This document shows, one piece after another, positions 32,787-44,599 of a stretch of 64,000 nucleotides of DNA (position 1 is its first letter; the number at the start of each line of letters is the position of its first letter). Position numbers and translations under genes: made by a program. The stretch covers positions 17,313,566 through 17,377,565 of the forward strand of contig CM051458.1 of NCBI GenBank assembly GCA_028274465.1, in the 5' to 3' direction. Origin of the DNA: Plantago ovata (taxonomy: Eukaryota > Streptophyta > Magnoliopsida > Lamiales > Plantaginaceae). The notes beneath the pieces are model-generated. The model saw nothing but the letters and a program-made list of their open reading frames with translations. It ran no database searches and was not told the DNA's origin.

Positions 32787-33250
32787 GGTGTTTGGAATAG
32801 CGAACTGCGGTGCTGGGAGGATGAGAAAGGGGATTTTGGGGGTGAGGGCTCATATAAAGCAACGAGAAATAGCAGCAGCGTCGGGCACTGCACAACAGTG
32901 CAGTAATTGTATTTATTAATGATTACCTTGTAATGAACATATTGTATATACAGAACTATTATGTCAGGATTAAAAATACGTAACCAACAAAAAAAAGAGA
33001 GCGACCCCTGATCGGTGTGAAAATGTAACATTGAACCAACTATATAAGCTACATAACTCTATGTAACTTTAGGTGTATGTCCCTATCAATCGGCTGCACC
33101 GTGGTGCAGGCAGGTCAGGGAAGAATCTGCTAGTTCAGTATATATGTATTATATATAATTGATGAAATTAGTTGAGGGAGGCAGTCGGTTTAGGACACAC
33201 GGAATAAGAAAAATTCAAATTCTTTTGCCGATGGATCTGACTACAGTGTG
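32787..33250. promoter_or_regulatory. Shared region between divergent B3 genes
   Basis: The two start codons face away from each other across 464 bases, which must hold both 5' untranslated regions and promoters. AT-rich stretches such as TATATATGTATTATATATAA (near 33140-33160) and TATATAAGC (near 33040) are possible TATA elements. No transcript evidence is available. Confidence 0.5.
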
Positions 33251-35104
33251 ATGCATTATCATCCAAATTCAAACATGATGGCATTCTACCGGAAAATCAC
33301 AAACCTGGAGGAAAACAATGTGGTGAGTTGCTCCAACTTCTTGACTATGTACATTCGATAACTGTCATTGATACTGCGTTTTGTTTATCTGATGTTAATC
33401 AAGGGGATTGCAAAAAATTATATAGCTGCTAAGAGATTGCACAATATAACATATATAGGAATTAGATCTAGTTCGATTCCAGTTGATGGATTAGATTTAA
33501 CATAGTTAATTTGGGTGGGAGGTTGGGGGACCAGTAATTGAGATTTTGGGGGGGGTGTTTGGGGGGATTTTTTGTTTCTACAGACTGTGGCACAATTATT
33601 GGAAACATAGTAGAAAACTGCCGTTAAACATTTTATATAAATTGCAAATTCTAGCCCGGAGAATATTTGTGGGGGGGAGTGGTAAGCCCCCCTAGGCACC
33701 CATTGGCCCTGATTCCGGATAATGACATTATCCGGTCTGGATCTCTAACTGTCGGTACGACTAGAGATATACACTTTATAGTGGATTTTTTGAGAATTAT
33801 ATGGCTGAATTCAGTTTCTCCTGTTTGATAGCTACTTCCAGCAGAGTTTGTGCGCGAGAAGGTGAAAGAAGTCCCTTGCCAAATTGCACTTGTAACACGA
33901 TATCATTGTCGAACGCTAATTGATGTCCGGTGCATTGAAGATTCAGTGTATCTGGCTGAAGGATGGTCGGCTTTTCGGGATGAATATGGACTGAAGCTCC
34001 ATGAACAGGTTAACTTCTTTTACTGCCGAGGGATGACACTGTACGTTGAGATTTACGATACTGCTGGGATGGTAAGAATGCCATGCAAGACCACTGTTGC
34101 AGGCATTAATAGCAATGATGGTGTTTTGGTTCCAATAGAAACAAACCGAGGTGATGATTTATTTACTACTTTAGTTAAAAAACTGACCAATTTGGGAATG
34201 GAAGTTTTGAGTTGTTGTTTTACTTTTGGTGCATGGGTCAGGTGTAGTTATGAGTGAACTGGGTAACACAACAAAAAGACAGAAAAATCCGCTAGATAGT
34301 AAAGAAGGTACATATCTGCAGCAACCATATTATTGTTTATGATGTATAAATCATATCTGTTATAGTGTGTTTAATATAGACTGTCTTTTCAAACGAATAA
34401 AGTGTGCGACAACTCGGGCACTGATCATTCACTTCCCCATATATAGGCAAGACAACTACCTAACTGAGGATATGAAGTTGGTATCACTAACGACAGGACA
34501 TAAAACAGTGATTGAAGGTTGCTGCAGATTAGTTTCCATGGTAGTAATATTAAGTAATGTTATATGAAAACTACAAACGTAAGTCTACTATTGTAGGAGG
34601 TGTACATCAGGCTGCTGGTGGGAGAGCGAAATTGAAAATGGAAGTAAATGATGGCCCCATAGCTGCTAATCCGACTTGCTGTGAATTAGTAGACAATGAA
34701 GTAGACCTATCAAAATGCTGGGTGAAAATACCTTGTGAGCCTAGTTATACCTTTGACTTTCTGGTAAGGGGTTACCTATTCATATTGTCTTTAAACATAC
34801 ATTTGACTTTCTGTCAGAGATTCGACAATATAAAATAACTACATTGATTTTGTAGGCGCTGCCACTCAGGTTTGCGCATGCAAATTTCACTATTGGATCA
34901 CACGACATGCTCCTAATAGTCTCTGCCAAGACAGTATGGGTTGTGTGCCTGGAAGTGGCCTCAGATGCAGCGAAGATTGAGCATAGTTTTAGTAATTTCA
35001 CCTGGCAGACAAAACTTAGGCGTGGGGATGAACTTCTACTCGTACAGCCCAGTGAGGAAAACGGGTCGTGGGTTGTGAGCATCTGGTGGAAGCCTAAGGT
35101 TTAG
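33251..35104 (+). CDS. REM-like B3-domain protein, four exons
   Basis: Plus strand, exons 33251-33322 (donor GTGAGT), 33832-34071 (donor GTAAGA), 34611-34763 (donor GTAAGG) and 34856-35104 (stop TAG), all phase 0, about 237 residues. Exon 1 gives MHYHPNSNMMAFYRKITNLE. Exon 2 is a B3 domain opening LLPAEFVREKVKEVPC, the canonical LPxEFV start, then VYLAEGWSAFRDEYGLKLHEQ and VNFFY. Exon 4 is a second B3-like unit: ALPLRFAHANFTIGSHDM, HSFSNFTWQTKLRRGDELLLVQ, ending SWVVSIWWKPKV. Intron 2 could read through in frame for about 60 codons, so isoforms are possible. It is the paralogue and divergent neighbour of 31420-32786. The product is probably a nuclear DNA-binding factor; its targets are unknown. 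Confidence 0.78.
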
Positions 35105-35168
35105 TGGGGTTCGGTTTAGTTGTGTCTCTATGGGATTTTTATTTTGTCGGATAAAGCGATACGAAGTG

Positions 35169-35268
35169 NNNNNNNNNNNNNNNNNNNNNNNNNNNNNNNN
35201 NNNNNNNNNNNNNNNNNNNNNNNNNNNNNNNNNNNNNNNNNNNNNNNNNNNNNNNNNNNNNNNNNNNN
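35169..35268. other. Assembly gap (100 N)
   Basis: Exactly 100 N. It hides the 5' LTR, leader, gag and protease of the plus-strand copia element, so several kilobases could be missing. Confidence 0.95.
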
Positions 35269-35294
35269 TTAAGTCACCATAGCATTACCCTTTG

Positions 35295-38181
35295 CAAAGT
35301 AGTCTACCTTTATTTCATATACATAACAAACAACCGTATTCATGTAGGAAGAATAATCCATCTTATCTATGGCATTGTTGGCTAGGCCATATCAATGAAA
35401 CACGGATTCAATGACTAAGGAAGTTGGACTACTTAGAACCATTTGATTTTGAATCATATGGTACATGTGAATCATGTGTTAAGGGTAAGATGACGAACAA
35501 ACCTTTTGTTGGACAAGGTGTTCGTGCCACTCGCTGCTTAGAGCTCATACATACCGATGTATGTGGACTTTTTTAAGGTCCATGCGCGTGGGGGTTATCC
35601 TTACTTCGTTACCTTTACTGACGATTCTCAAGGTATCGGTATATTTATCTTATGATGAATAAATCCGAGACCTTTGGGGAATTCAAGGAGTTTAGGACTG
35701 AGGTCAAGAATGAATTGAACCTAAGGATAGTTACTCTTCGATTGGATCGAGGAGGTGAATACCTTAGTGAAGAATTTATTGACTACTTGAAGGAAAGTGG
35801 AATTCAATCGCAATGGACTCCTCCTGGAACACCACAGTTAAATGGTGTGTCTGAGAGAGAGGAATCGAACCCTGTTAGACATGGTGAGATCAATGATTGG
35901 ATTCTCGACTCTTCCAAAACATCTATGGGGATATGCACTACAAACTGCAATCTACATTCTGAACCGTGTACCATCTAAATCAGTGGAGAAAACTCCATAT
36001 GAGTTATGGAAGGGAAAGAAGCCCTCACTGGGCTATCTTAGACCTTGGGGCTGTCTTGCGTTAGTCAAACTGATGCTCACTGATAAGTTAGATGCCAAGG
36101 GTGTCAAAGTATATTTCATAGGCTATCCTCGTTAGACGAGAGGCTATGAATTCTATCATGCTGAAGATCACTAGGTGATAGTATCTAGAAACATTAAGTT
36201 TTTAGAAGCAGAATACCTCGAAGAAGAGAGGTTAGATGACATGATAGAACTTGAAGAAATTCAAGACTTTGACACGCGCGAACATGAGTTCTCTAAATCT
36301 TCTGATTTGGACTCAAGTTCAGTGGGAGCTTTCGAAGCAGACAAGGGTAATGATATGACACTTGCTAGGCATGTCATAGTCAGTGGGAGTCCTGTGATTG
36401 GATCAACAGTTGAAACCACACCAATAGAACCCGTTGTCAATCAAACTGTGCAACAAGTTGCACAAGAGAAGCCTCCCGCTAGGGAACAAAGTCACGTGGC
36501 GCGACTAGCTGCATCAGTGCCCACTGATAATGTTCATGTTACACGAAGCCAGAAAAGAAAAGCACCAGAACCAGTCGAGCTCCGTAGGTCGAAGAGGATC
36601 CTAAAAGGACCTTAGAAGCAAAGCCTTATGATAGAAGACATCAGTGAACTTGATGTCGGCTTATCAGATCGGGAAGATCCCGAGACCTACAAAGAGGCAA
36701 TAATTGATATTGACTCAAACAAATGGCAAGAGGCCATGGAATTGGAAATGGACTCCATGTACCTGAACCAAGTTTGGAACTTGGTAGACTTGCCCCAATG
36801 GGTTAGACCTATTGGGTGCAAATGGGTCTTTAAACGAAAGACAGATGCCGATGGCAAGGTACAAACGCACAAAGTTAGGCTTGTGGCGAAAGGATACACG
36901 CAAAGGTATGGCATCGATTACGATGAAACCTTTTCACCGGTAGCAAAATTGAAGTCCATTCGAATTCTACTTGTGATAGCTGCCTACTATGATTATGAGA
37001 TCGGGCAGATGGATGTAAAGACTGTCTTCCTCAATGGCAACCTTGAGGAGAGGTCTATATGGTACAACCGAAAGGTTTTATTAGCAAAACCAGGCCGACT
37101 GCTGTATGCAAATTACAAAGATCCATCTATAGGCTAAAGCAAGCGTCTAGGAGCTGGAATATCCGCTTTGATTAAGCTGTCAAATGGTTTGACTTCATCA
37201 GAAGCAAGGAAGATCCCTGTGTCTACACTAGGCACAGCGACAAGGGAGTCGTTTTCATGATCATCTATGTTGATGACATTTTGATCATGGGAAACAATGT
37301 CTCTATACTAGAAGAGACTAAAGTTTGGTTATCAAGTACCTTCTCAATGAAGGACTTGGGTGAACATCCTAGGGATCAAGATCTATAGAGATAGATCCAA
37401 GAGGATGTTAGGATTGACACAGTCCACCTACATCGACAAAATACTGAAGCGTTATAAGATGGACGACTCAAAGAGAGGCTTTCTCCCAGCTAGGCGTGGG
37501 ATTGTCTTATCAGTTAAGGATAGTCCTAAAACTGATGAAGAAAGAAATGCAATGAGTCGTGTGCCCTATGCTTCGGCAGTAGGGTCTATAATGTGTGCAA
37601 TGAATTGCACAAGGCCCGATGTGGCATATGCGCTTAGTGTCACTTGTCGACACCAACAGAATCCAAGTGTACCTCACTGGACTGCTGTAAAGAACATTCT
37701 TAAGTACCTTCGATGGACTAAGGAAATGTTCTTGGTGTTTGGTGGAGAACCAGAATTAAAGATGTCTGGTTATGTCAACGCTGCATTTGAATCAGATCCT
37801 GATGACTTAGAGTCACATACAGGATACGTATTCAAATTGAACGGAGGAGCTATCTGTTGGAAGAGTTCTAAGCAAGCCACGATTGCTGACTCATCCACAG
37901 AAGCCGAGTACATTGCTGGATCAGAAGCTTCGAAAGACGCTGTCTGGATTTCAGAGTTCTTGAAGGAATTGAGGGTTGTTCCTGCTCCTAGTCCAATAAC
38001 GATTTATTGGGACAATACGGGCGCCGTCGCTCAAGCTAAGGAGCCTAGATCTACAAACAAGAACGTACATGTACTTAGAAAGTATCACGTTAGGCGTGAG
38101 ATTATTGATAGAGGAGAAGTTAGTATAGAACGTGTCTCTACCACGGACAACGTGGCAGATCCTTTCACCAAGGTCTTATAA
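35295..38181 (+). pseudogene. Decayed copia polyprotein (integrase to RNase H)
   Basis: Plus-strand frames in order: GAG-pre-integrase (about 35370-35560, with TGA replacing a codon after CACGGATTCAA), integrase with HTDVCG and, after a frameshift, [11 protein letters not shown] (35652-35978), then [15 protein letters not shown] (35842-36135), linker (36175-36615), reverse transcriptase N-half (36628-37137; MDVKTVFLNGN has A to V next to the motif), YVDDILIMGNN near 37270, and RNase H (37360-38181; STEAEYIAGSE, YWDNTGA where C is W). Stops at 36136, 36172 and 36616 and at least four frameshifts are seen. It is not functional. Confidence 0.88.
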
Positions 38182-38244
38182 GTGGAAGTCCACTTAAGAC
38201 ATTATGCTAATCTGGGTATTAGGCATAAAGGTGACTGGCTCTAG

Positions 38245-38258
38245 TCCAAGTGGGAGAT
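38245..38258 (+). other. Copia polypurine tract
   Basis: TCCAAGTGGGAGAT directly before the LTR start TGATAGTG at 38259, identical to the tract of the minus-strand element. Confidence 0.8.
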
Positions 38259-40456
38259 TGATAGTGTATATGTCCTAGAGACAGTCCTTACTAAGGGCAT
38301 GGTGCCCTTATAGAGGGCATATATGTACTATTACACAGGTCAACGTAATATAATATATGTTTGTTGCATTTTACTATTGAGTATCGCTTTCATATTTATA
38401 TTACCCGGGCATGCAGCATGTCATATCTCTATTACTGTCTGTATTGATATTAAACATGTCCCCTCGGATAGATGACCGATCACACAGATAGTGGGAGCTA
38501 TGTGAGTTATCATCTATCCCAAACTCTCCCTAGTCGAGGTTCATCTCGGATGTAGGGGTCTGAATGAACCAGACAAGACTAGTATGCGTGGAGGTTATAC
38601 TTGTTGGAGCAAGTGTGAGCCGATCCCACGGCCACGGAACGGATTGTTGGACAATCGAGAAACGTTCCCATAACTGCGCATAGTTGTTCGAAGAAGCTTT
38701 ATCGAACAATGGAAGTACCCACCGGACACTCCCATCGATGTATACTCTACACCGAAGTGTCTATGGGAACCGGTAAGTTGTCGAAGTGATGCCATTCGTC
38801 CTTTGTACTTACAGGACTTTATCATCACATTTGTTGCCCCATATCCTTGGTGGACCCGTCGATGTCAGCTCTGAATAAGCAGTTGACCTAAGACACGATC
38901 CAGGATTATGGATACATACAAATGGGGATGATAAGTGATTCTGTGAAGGATTCATTTCTAAAGTGTAGCACAGGAGAGCACTGCTCATAGTCGTTCATAG
39001 TTGTGATGGTAAAACCGTTGGCCAGCGTATCAATATTATTATGATGGTCATAATAGATATTGGATTCACCATGCAACTCACTGAAGACGCCCGTGGATGT
39101 ATTATTGGGATAGACACTTCATCGATCCTAGATACATTCGAGCAAGTCAGATGAAGGGACGTTACCATCGCCGCGTTGAGCGCAACAGACTTCGCAACGA
39201 AAGGGTTAGCTTTGAGAACCCTCTCAAACGTCCTCACGTATTAATACTGCAAATGGAACCGTCTAGGAATTCCATGTTGCCTAGTCTAGGACTTGCTTAA
39301 TACGATGAGGCCCTATGGGTCACACTATGTGGTGATTCAGTCTATCAGAATATCCTTGAAGATGGAATCGCAATTAGTTTGGAATTAATTGTGATTGATG
39401 GATTATAATTGATTTGGAATTAATTATAATATTTGGTGGCTCAATTAATGATTTGGAATTATTAATTGAGTTGGCTGATTAATTGTATTTTATGTAAATA
39501 CAATTAAAGATTATATTTTGGAAATATAATAGAGGTTTGATTCGAAAGGATATGTTAATTTAGAATTAACATATGCACATGGGCAAAATCTACTTGGAGT
39601 TTGAATTGCCTTAGAACTATAAGTGGGTCCCAAAATCGGGACCCACCTACTGTCCCTGGGAGAGCGCGCGCGCGCGCATAGGATAGGGGAAGGAGTTCGA
39701 CTCCTTCCTCTATTAGAAGTCTAAGGGATAAGTTAGATTTTCCTGATTGAGTTTTAATTTGATTGGGAATGAATCTAGACTTGAAATTGGTTTCCTAGTG
39801 CGATAAGAATTAGATTCTTATTCCTTTATGAAGTCTAATTGCTTATGCTTTAGGCTTCTATTGACTACTATATATAGTAGACTATTAGAGAGTTTTTGAG
39901 ATAAATTTTCACACAGTGGAAAAATCAAATTCTTAGAGAATTATTCTACCCAGTTTTCTTAGAGAAAATAAAAGCTCTCCCCTCCTCTATAAAGCCACGC
40001 GCGCGCCACCTGCCAGAGGAATCGCCGCCCCGTCTTCTTGGTCACACAAAGAATATCCTAGCATTCTTTCCGATAGGCTGTTCATCCGTGGATACCAAGG
40101 TTGAGGTTCTAGGAGCTGGAAACTAACTTTTATTGTCTTGCAGATAATCAAAGTATTGCAGATATCTTCGACTTCGACGAAGGTGAAGATACACCGGATT
40201 ATTACGAAGACTTGGAAGCTGTGCTTGCTTTGGAAGTAAGGTTAGTCTTCTAATTGACGTGTTTAAATATATACGGCATATACATAATCAATTAACCTGC
40301 ATGTTAAGAAAATTTTTGAAATTCCGCTGCGTATCTTTGCCATCTCTGATTCCTTGTCATACTTCCCCCGAATCCTCACTAATGAATGAACTCGACTTCG
40401 ATAAATGGGAAAGCAGGATGCAAAAGCAAGGGTAACTCTGACCATATTTTCTTACA
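38259..40456 (+). mobile_element. 3' LTR of the plus-strand copia element
   Basis: Starts TGATAGTGTATATG, ends TTTTCTTACA, 2,198 bases. It aligns with the reverse complement of 16087-18198. It has the TATA palindrome at 39865-39880, a CGCGCGCG run at about 39665 and, near its end, an extra segment at about 40330-40435 that is absent from the other copies. Confidence 0.9.
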
Positions 40457-40651
40457 TTGATATCAATACAGACAGGAATAGAGATATGACATGCTGTATG
40501 CCTGGTGTAAGATAAATATGAAAGCGATACTCAATAGTCAAACAAACAAACATATATTATATTACGTTGACCTGTGTAATAGTACATATATGCCCTTAAT
40601 AAGGGTTGTCTGCCCTTAATAAAGACTGTCTCTAGGACATATACACTATCA
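40457..40651 (-). mobile_element. Inverted 195-bp copia LTR end
   Basis: This matches 18004-18198, the first 195 bases of the LTR in minus orientation, and starts immediately after the end of the plus-strand LTR. The segment at 38259-40651 therefore begins and ends with inverted copies of the same LTR start. It may be a truncated LTR inserted head on or a product of rearrangement. Confidence 0.85.
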
Positions 40652-41313
40652 TAAGGGTATCCCAGGAATTGAACAGTTGATTCCCCTCGCTCCATCTGGA
40701 CCGAACACGTGTCCACTATCAACGGTCCAGATCACAGCCGCCTGGTGGATTTACGGAATTGCCCTCCACGCGCCCGCATCGACCTATCTTGTCACAAGAG
40801 CGCGGATTACCTAGCAGCTAAAGGAAATCCGTGGAGCGAGGACTAGAATGATTAAACCATTCGAAGAGCGAGAAGGGTCGATCAGCCAAGAAGAAAATTG
40901 GAAGAATATTTTTATATGGTACTGAGGAGTAGCTTTCTCACGAGGCTCGTCGATATGAAGTTAAGAAAAAAGGAAAGGAAGCCATCCCATTCCCTTACCT
41001 TACAATTGCCTCCTCGAGACAATTAACAGGGAAAATATCGAAGACGCGAAGAAATCGAGGACTCAGCTTCTACCAAAGGAATACTTTCCCGGATCTGATC
41101 TTTACCCATCAAATATACCCCTTTAATAAGGTCCCAGCAACGTCTGCTTGCACCCTATAGAAAGGGGGGGAGGTAGAGATAGGAGGGAAAGTTACCAAGG
41201 CACGAATTCAGAAATCTTTTTTCGCCGACTACTAGTTGAGACTCTGCTCGACCTCTACTTCAACATAGTTCCTCAACTATCTTCTACAAACATACTTGGA
41301 AACTAGGGGGGCA
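40652..41313 (+). other. Possible retroelement 3' internal remnant
   Basis: No long frame. On the plus strand a short stretch near 40770-40845 reads like the end of an RNase H domain (RIDLSCHKSADYLAAKGNP). A purine tract, ACTAGGGGGGCATA, precedes the LTR at 41314, as a polypurine tract would. A retroelement remnant is likely; its type is uncertain. Confidence 0.3.
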
Positions 41314-42144
41314 TATGTTGGTGTTAAAATATGTCCAGTCCGCATGTACGAACTGGAGCGGTCTGAGAGAGCGACAAGGCATCATAGGCCGTCCCTCAAG
41401 GGCGCGACCACATCCAAATATGTCACTTGAGTGTGGCTCGACCAACATACGGTCCGACCATCACTGAGAGGCCGACCCTCAATTTAGGCTCCCTACAAGG
41501 ATAAGATAGCTAGGGCTCAAGGAGCATATCTATAGCTCGAGGAGGACCTTACGTCAAGGTGACACCCTCCAAAATAGACTAGGCAGAGAACTACTCGGGT
41601 TGTGGAACGCGAGGAAGGCGCAAGGACCCCATCCGACCACCCCTAGTCGGTCCCTGGGGGACCCGCCTTCCAGAATTTTCCGTAAGACCCGAAAAGTCAA
41701 TAATGCCCTTCTAGCCCTAGTCAAGGTATTTGGGTCAAAGCCCATGTACCTCCTTAATGGGCTTGGGCCAAAGAAGGCCTTCATCTCGGCCGGACACTTG
41801 TCATGATCCTACGCAAAGTGACAATAAAATACTACAAGTATAAAAGGAGACACATTCATTATCCACGGGTAAGCAATAATAGCTCTCACCTACTACTCAC
41901 CTACACACAATATTTCTCTCACTAGGGAAGTCCTCAACTCCCTACACGTAAAGTCGTCACTCCGGTCTGATATCTTACAGACCGGACAAGAGACACTAAC
42001 CCCCCCTCTAGTCTCTTTCAGGTACGAGGACGCTACGTGGAGAACACCTGATATTATCGGAGGAAGACTACATAAGAAGACCTAAGTAGTTTCTTTTGAC
42101 GTTTTAGTACGAACTTAGGAGAAAGCACGAATTACCTCTCAACA
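41314..42144 (+). mobile_element. Gypsy-type LTR (Tat/Retand-like), 831 bp
   Basis: It starts TGTTGGTG and ends CTCTCAACA, giving TGTTG/CAACA inverted ends, after a purine-rich tract. A TATA box (TATAAAAG, 41839-41846) is followed by a C/T-rich leader with CACTCCGGTCTGATATCTTACAG, in the style of plant Tat-lineage LTRs. No second copy is in the window and no target duplication is seen, so it is a 3' LTR or a fragment. Confidence 0.5.
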
Positions 42145-42599
42145 TACATATTGGCAATACCAAAACAATTTAGCACGAGTAACATGTGAATGCACCCTTA
42201 CAGTATACCTATAATATTTCTCTATATATTGCTCCTAAATAGTTTTTTATAATTATTTAGGATATCAACTACATAGATGATAATTAGAGGTCTCCTATTA
42301 TTTATGTTTTAGTGATGAAAAAGAACACATGAATTTTAGTGATTAAAAAGGACACATGTAGGATATATGTGGTGCCACATAGATAGGGAAGAAATAGGGA
42401 GGGACAAATGAGTACTCAAATGTAGGAAGTATTTTAGGGAGTTCCAAATTTAGGATTACATTTCTGTGGGCCCCAATGAATTTATGAGTCATGCGATTGT
42501 TGGTTTCTGACACCATTCTTTCAATTTCATCCTAAATATAGGATATGGAGAGGTTTTAGGACTCGTGAAACTAGTGCTCTTATAATATTTAAGTTAGGC

Positions 42600-42740
42600 T
42601 CGGTTCTTTTAATCTGAAAATTAATTATTTTAAGTTCAGTTTATATCAGTTCAGATGCATTAAGTTCAGTTCAATTCAAATGCATTAATTAATTTCAGTT
42701 CAGTTCAGATGGATTAAGTTCAGTTTAGTTCAGATTTGCT
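42600..42740. repeat. CAGTTCAGAT-type short repeats
   Basis: Irregular copies of TTCAGTTCAGATGCATTAAG-like words, about 20-30 bases apart. Related words appear at 42955-42995 and, beyond the LINE, at 50419-50465. The LINE may therefore have been inserted into or near one repeat-bearing element. Confidence 0.5.
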
Positions 42741-42769
42741 TAATAGTATTTTATACTACACAATAAGTT

Positions 42770-42946
42770 GGAGTCATAAGTGGTGCAGCGGTAAGGAGTT
42801 GGGATAGTGAAGGAGAGGAGCATGGTTCGATCCCCCGGCGGTGACGGAGTTATAAGGTCGGTTTAGATATGGAAACATAAGGTGGTTTAGGAAGTTTGTA
42901 TAGTATAGGAGTAGTTGTAATATTTGTCGTTTGAAAAACAAATAGT
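42770..42946 (+). mobile_element. tRNA-derived SINE with target duplication
   Basis: Internal Pol III promoter: A box TGGTGCAGCGG (about 42781-42791) and B box GGTTCGATCCC (about 42824-42834), spaced as in plant SINEs. The body is about 177 bases and ends in a T/A-rich tail. It is flanked by ACAATAAGTT (42760-42769) and ACAAATAAGTT (42947-42957), which fits a target-site duplication with a one-base change. It would be transcribed by Pol III and moved by LINE enzymes. Confidence 0.75.
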
Positions 42947-43499
42947 ACAAATAAGTTCAGTTCACACTCGTTAAATTCAGTTCTGTTATATCCAGTTCAG
43001 ACGAAGAGAACAAAGCATTAAACACAATTATAGCGATCTATTTAAAATCTTCATGATCCAAACTTAGCAAAATAATGTAACTCTCGTACGTAAGATTATA
43101 ATTCAAACCGAAGAAAATATTTCTTACAATTTTTAACTGCAATTCCATCGATACTACCAACTTAACATAATAACAACAATGCAATACAAAATTGAAGCTA
43201 ATTGAATGCAATTTTACAAAAAATATTTAGAAAAAAAAACCCAAAAAAAGTTAGGTTTAAACAATTTACCTTTTGATTGATTGAAGAGGAAGTAGAAGAG
43301 GAACTCAACTCGATTGTAAATGGTGAGTCCGATGGTGGCGGGTGGTGATTGGAGAGAGAGTGAGACATAGTGAAATGGGGGAGGAAAGACTTCCCCGGTC
43401 TCTATGAATGGCTTCAGATACGGATAGGTTTATTCGTCTCTTAGTAGGGGCAAATTGATAAACATATTTGTTGCTAAATGGTATTTTTCTTCTTTTTTC

Positions 43500-43661
43500 T
43501 CTTCTTTTTATTCGAAAAGCAACACAATGGGTGACGGACAGGACTATCTGTCGCTGAACCCATCCGTATTGGAACGACACAGAGATGAACTGAGCTTGAA
43601 GCTCGGTTTGTCATCTGTCCGTCGCTATGATCCGTGATTGTTTCAAAGATATTTTGTAGTG
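43500..43661 (+). mobile_element. CACTA terminal remnant
   Basis: Inward from 43661 the minus strand reads CACTACAAAATATC, and the adjacent 150 bases contain GACGGACAGGACTATCTGTCGC and CTGTCCGTCGCTA, which are subterminal-type palindromes. The other end is not found, so this is a truncated or diverged CACTA element distinct from the two others. Confidence 0.5.
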
Positions 43662-44599
43662 AAAATTTGTTTGGGTTGAGACTTTGGTCTTTTATGGTTG
43701 GGGTTGTAGGTATTAAATGCTTAGATATGAGTTGGGTGTTGAATTTCTTATATATTTTAAAAATATTTTTCAAACTCTTACTCTTAGTATTACAACTTTG
43801 AGATGCTTTTTTTTTTTTTTTTTTAACAGCAAAACTTTCATTAAACCAAAAAAATGTACATGAATAAGAGGGGTATACCCCAATCGTGACACAAGATATA
43901 TCAGAAAGATCAAGTACACAAGAGAGTCCAAATAGCCAGTGAAGCTACTGGAAGTGACAAGACGGCACGAAACCCGAAAGACTGTAGCTAGGCTATGATC
44001 TACGAAGAAATTAAAACTCAAGCGAAGACTGTAACAAAGGCTCATCCGAACTCCAGAACAAAATCTGTGATTCGAAAACCGACGAAAATTGAGCCCGCAC
44101 TCCCACAGCTCCCAGGACGATGATGCATCACCACAACCCCACTTCCAACTCATGAGAGAGACAGTCTAAAACACTTGAATTCCCGCTTGACACATATCCC
44201 TCGGGTTTAAATGAAACAAAGGTGAACACGCCAAAACCGGGACTCCAAGCTTGAACAATCTGTACGTCCCTAGCAAAACCAAAACGCACACAAGTAAAAA
44301 CCAAAGTTAGCTGCTAGTACCCAATCCAGTAACTCGGAGTACGCAACGCCACAACCCATGTCGGCACGCCACACAGGCGACCCACAGCAACCGACGAAGG
44401 CGCGCCCAGCCTGCAAGAAAGCAAGACAAACACGAAATGGTTAACAGCACAAGAGTTGTGCCCCTCGGCCAGAAACCAGTAGCGCATAACCATCCCACGC
44501 CCGACAATGCGTTCATCCAGCAATCTGCGCGCCTAACACCTGCACACAAACGCAACACATACAGCAGCAAAGCCCCACGCAAACCTGAACAGAAACACC

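Larger units (their letters stand above)
35269..40456 (+). mobile_element. Second Angela/Tork-like copia element, 5' part missing
   Basis: From the gap to 38181 the sequence parallels the minus-strand element from about 13260 to 10320 (GAG-pre-integrase, integrase, reverse transcriptase, RNase H). A polypurine tract (38245-38258) and a complete LTR (38259-40456) follow. It carries more stops and frameshifts than the minus-strand copy. Confidence 0.88.

Noticed and set aside
40770-40845. RNase H domain fragment as a called gene
   Set aside because: Only about 20 residues resemble the domain end, which is too little for a gene call.
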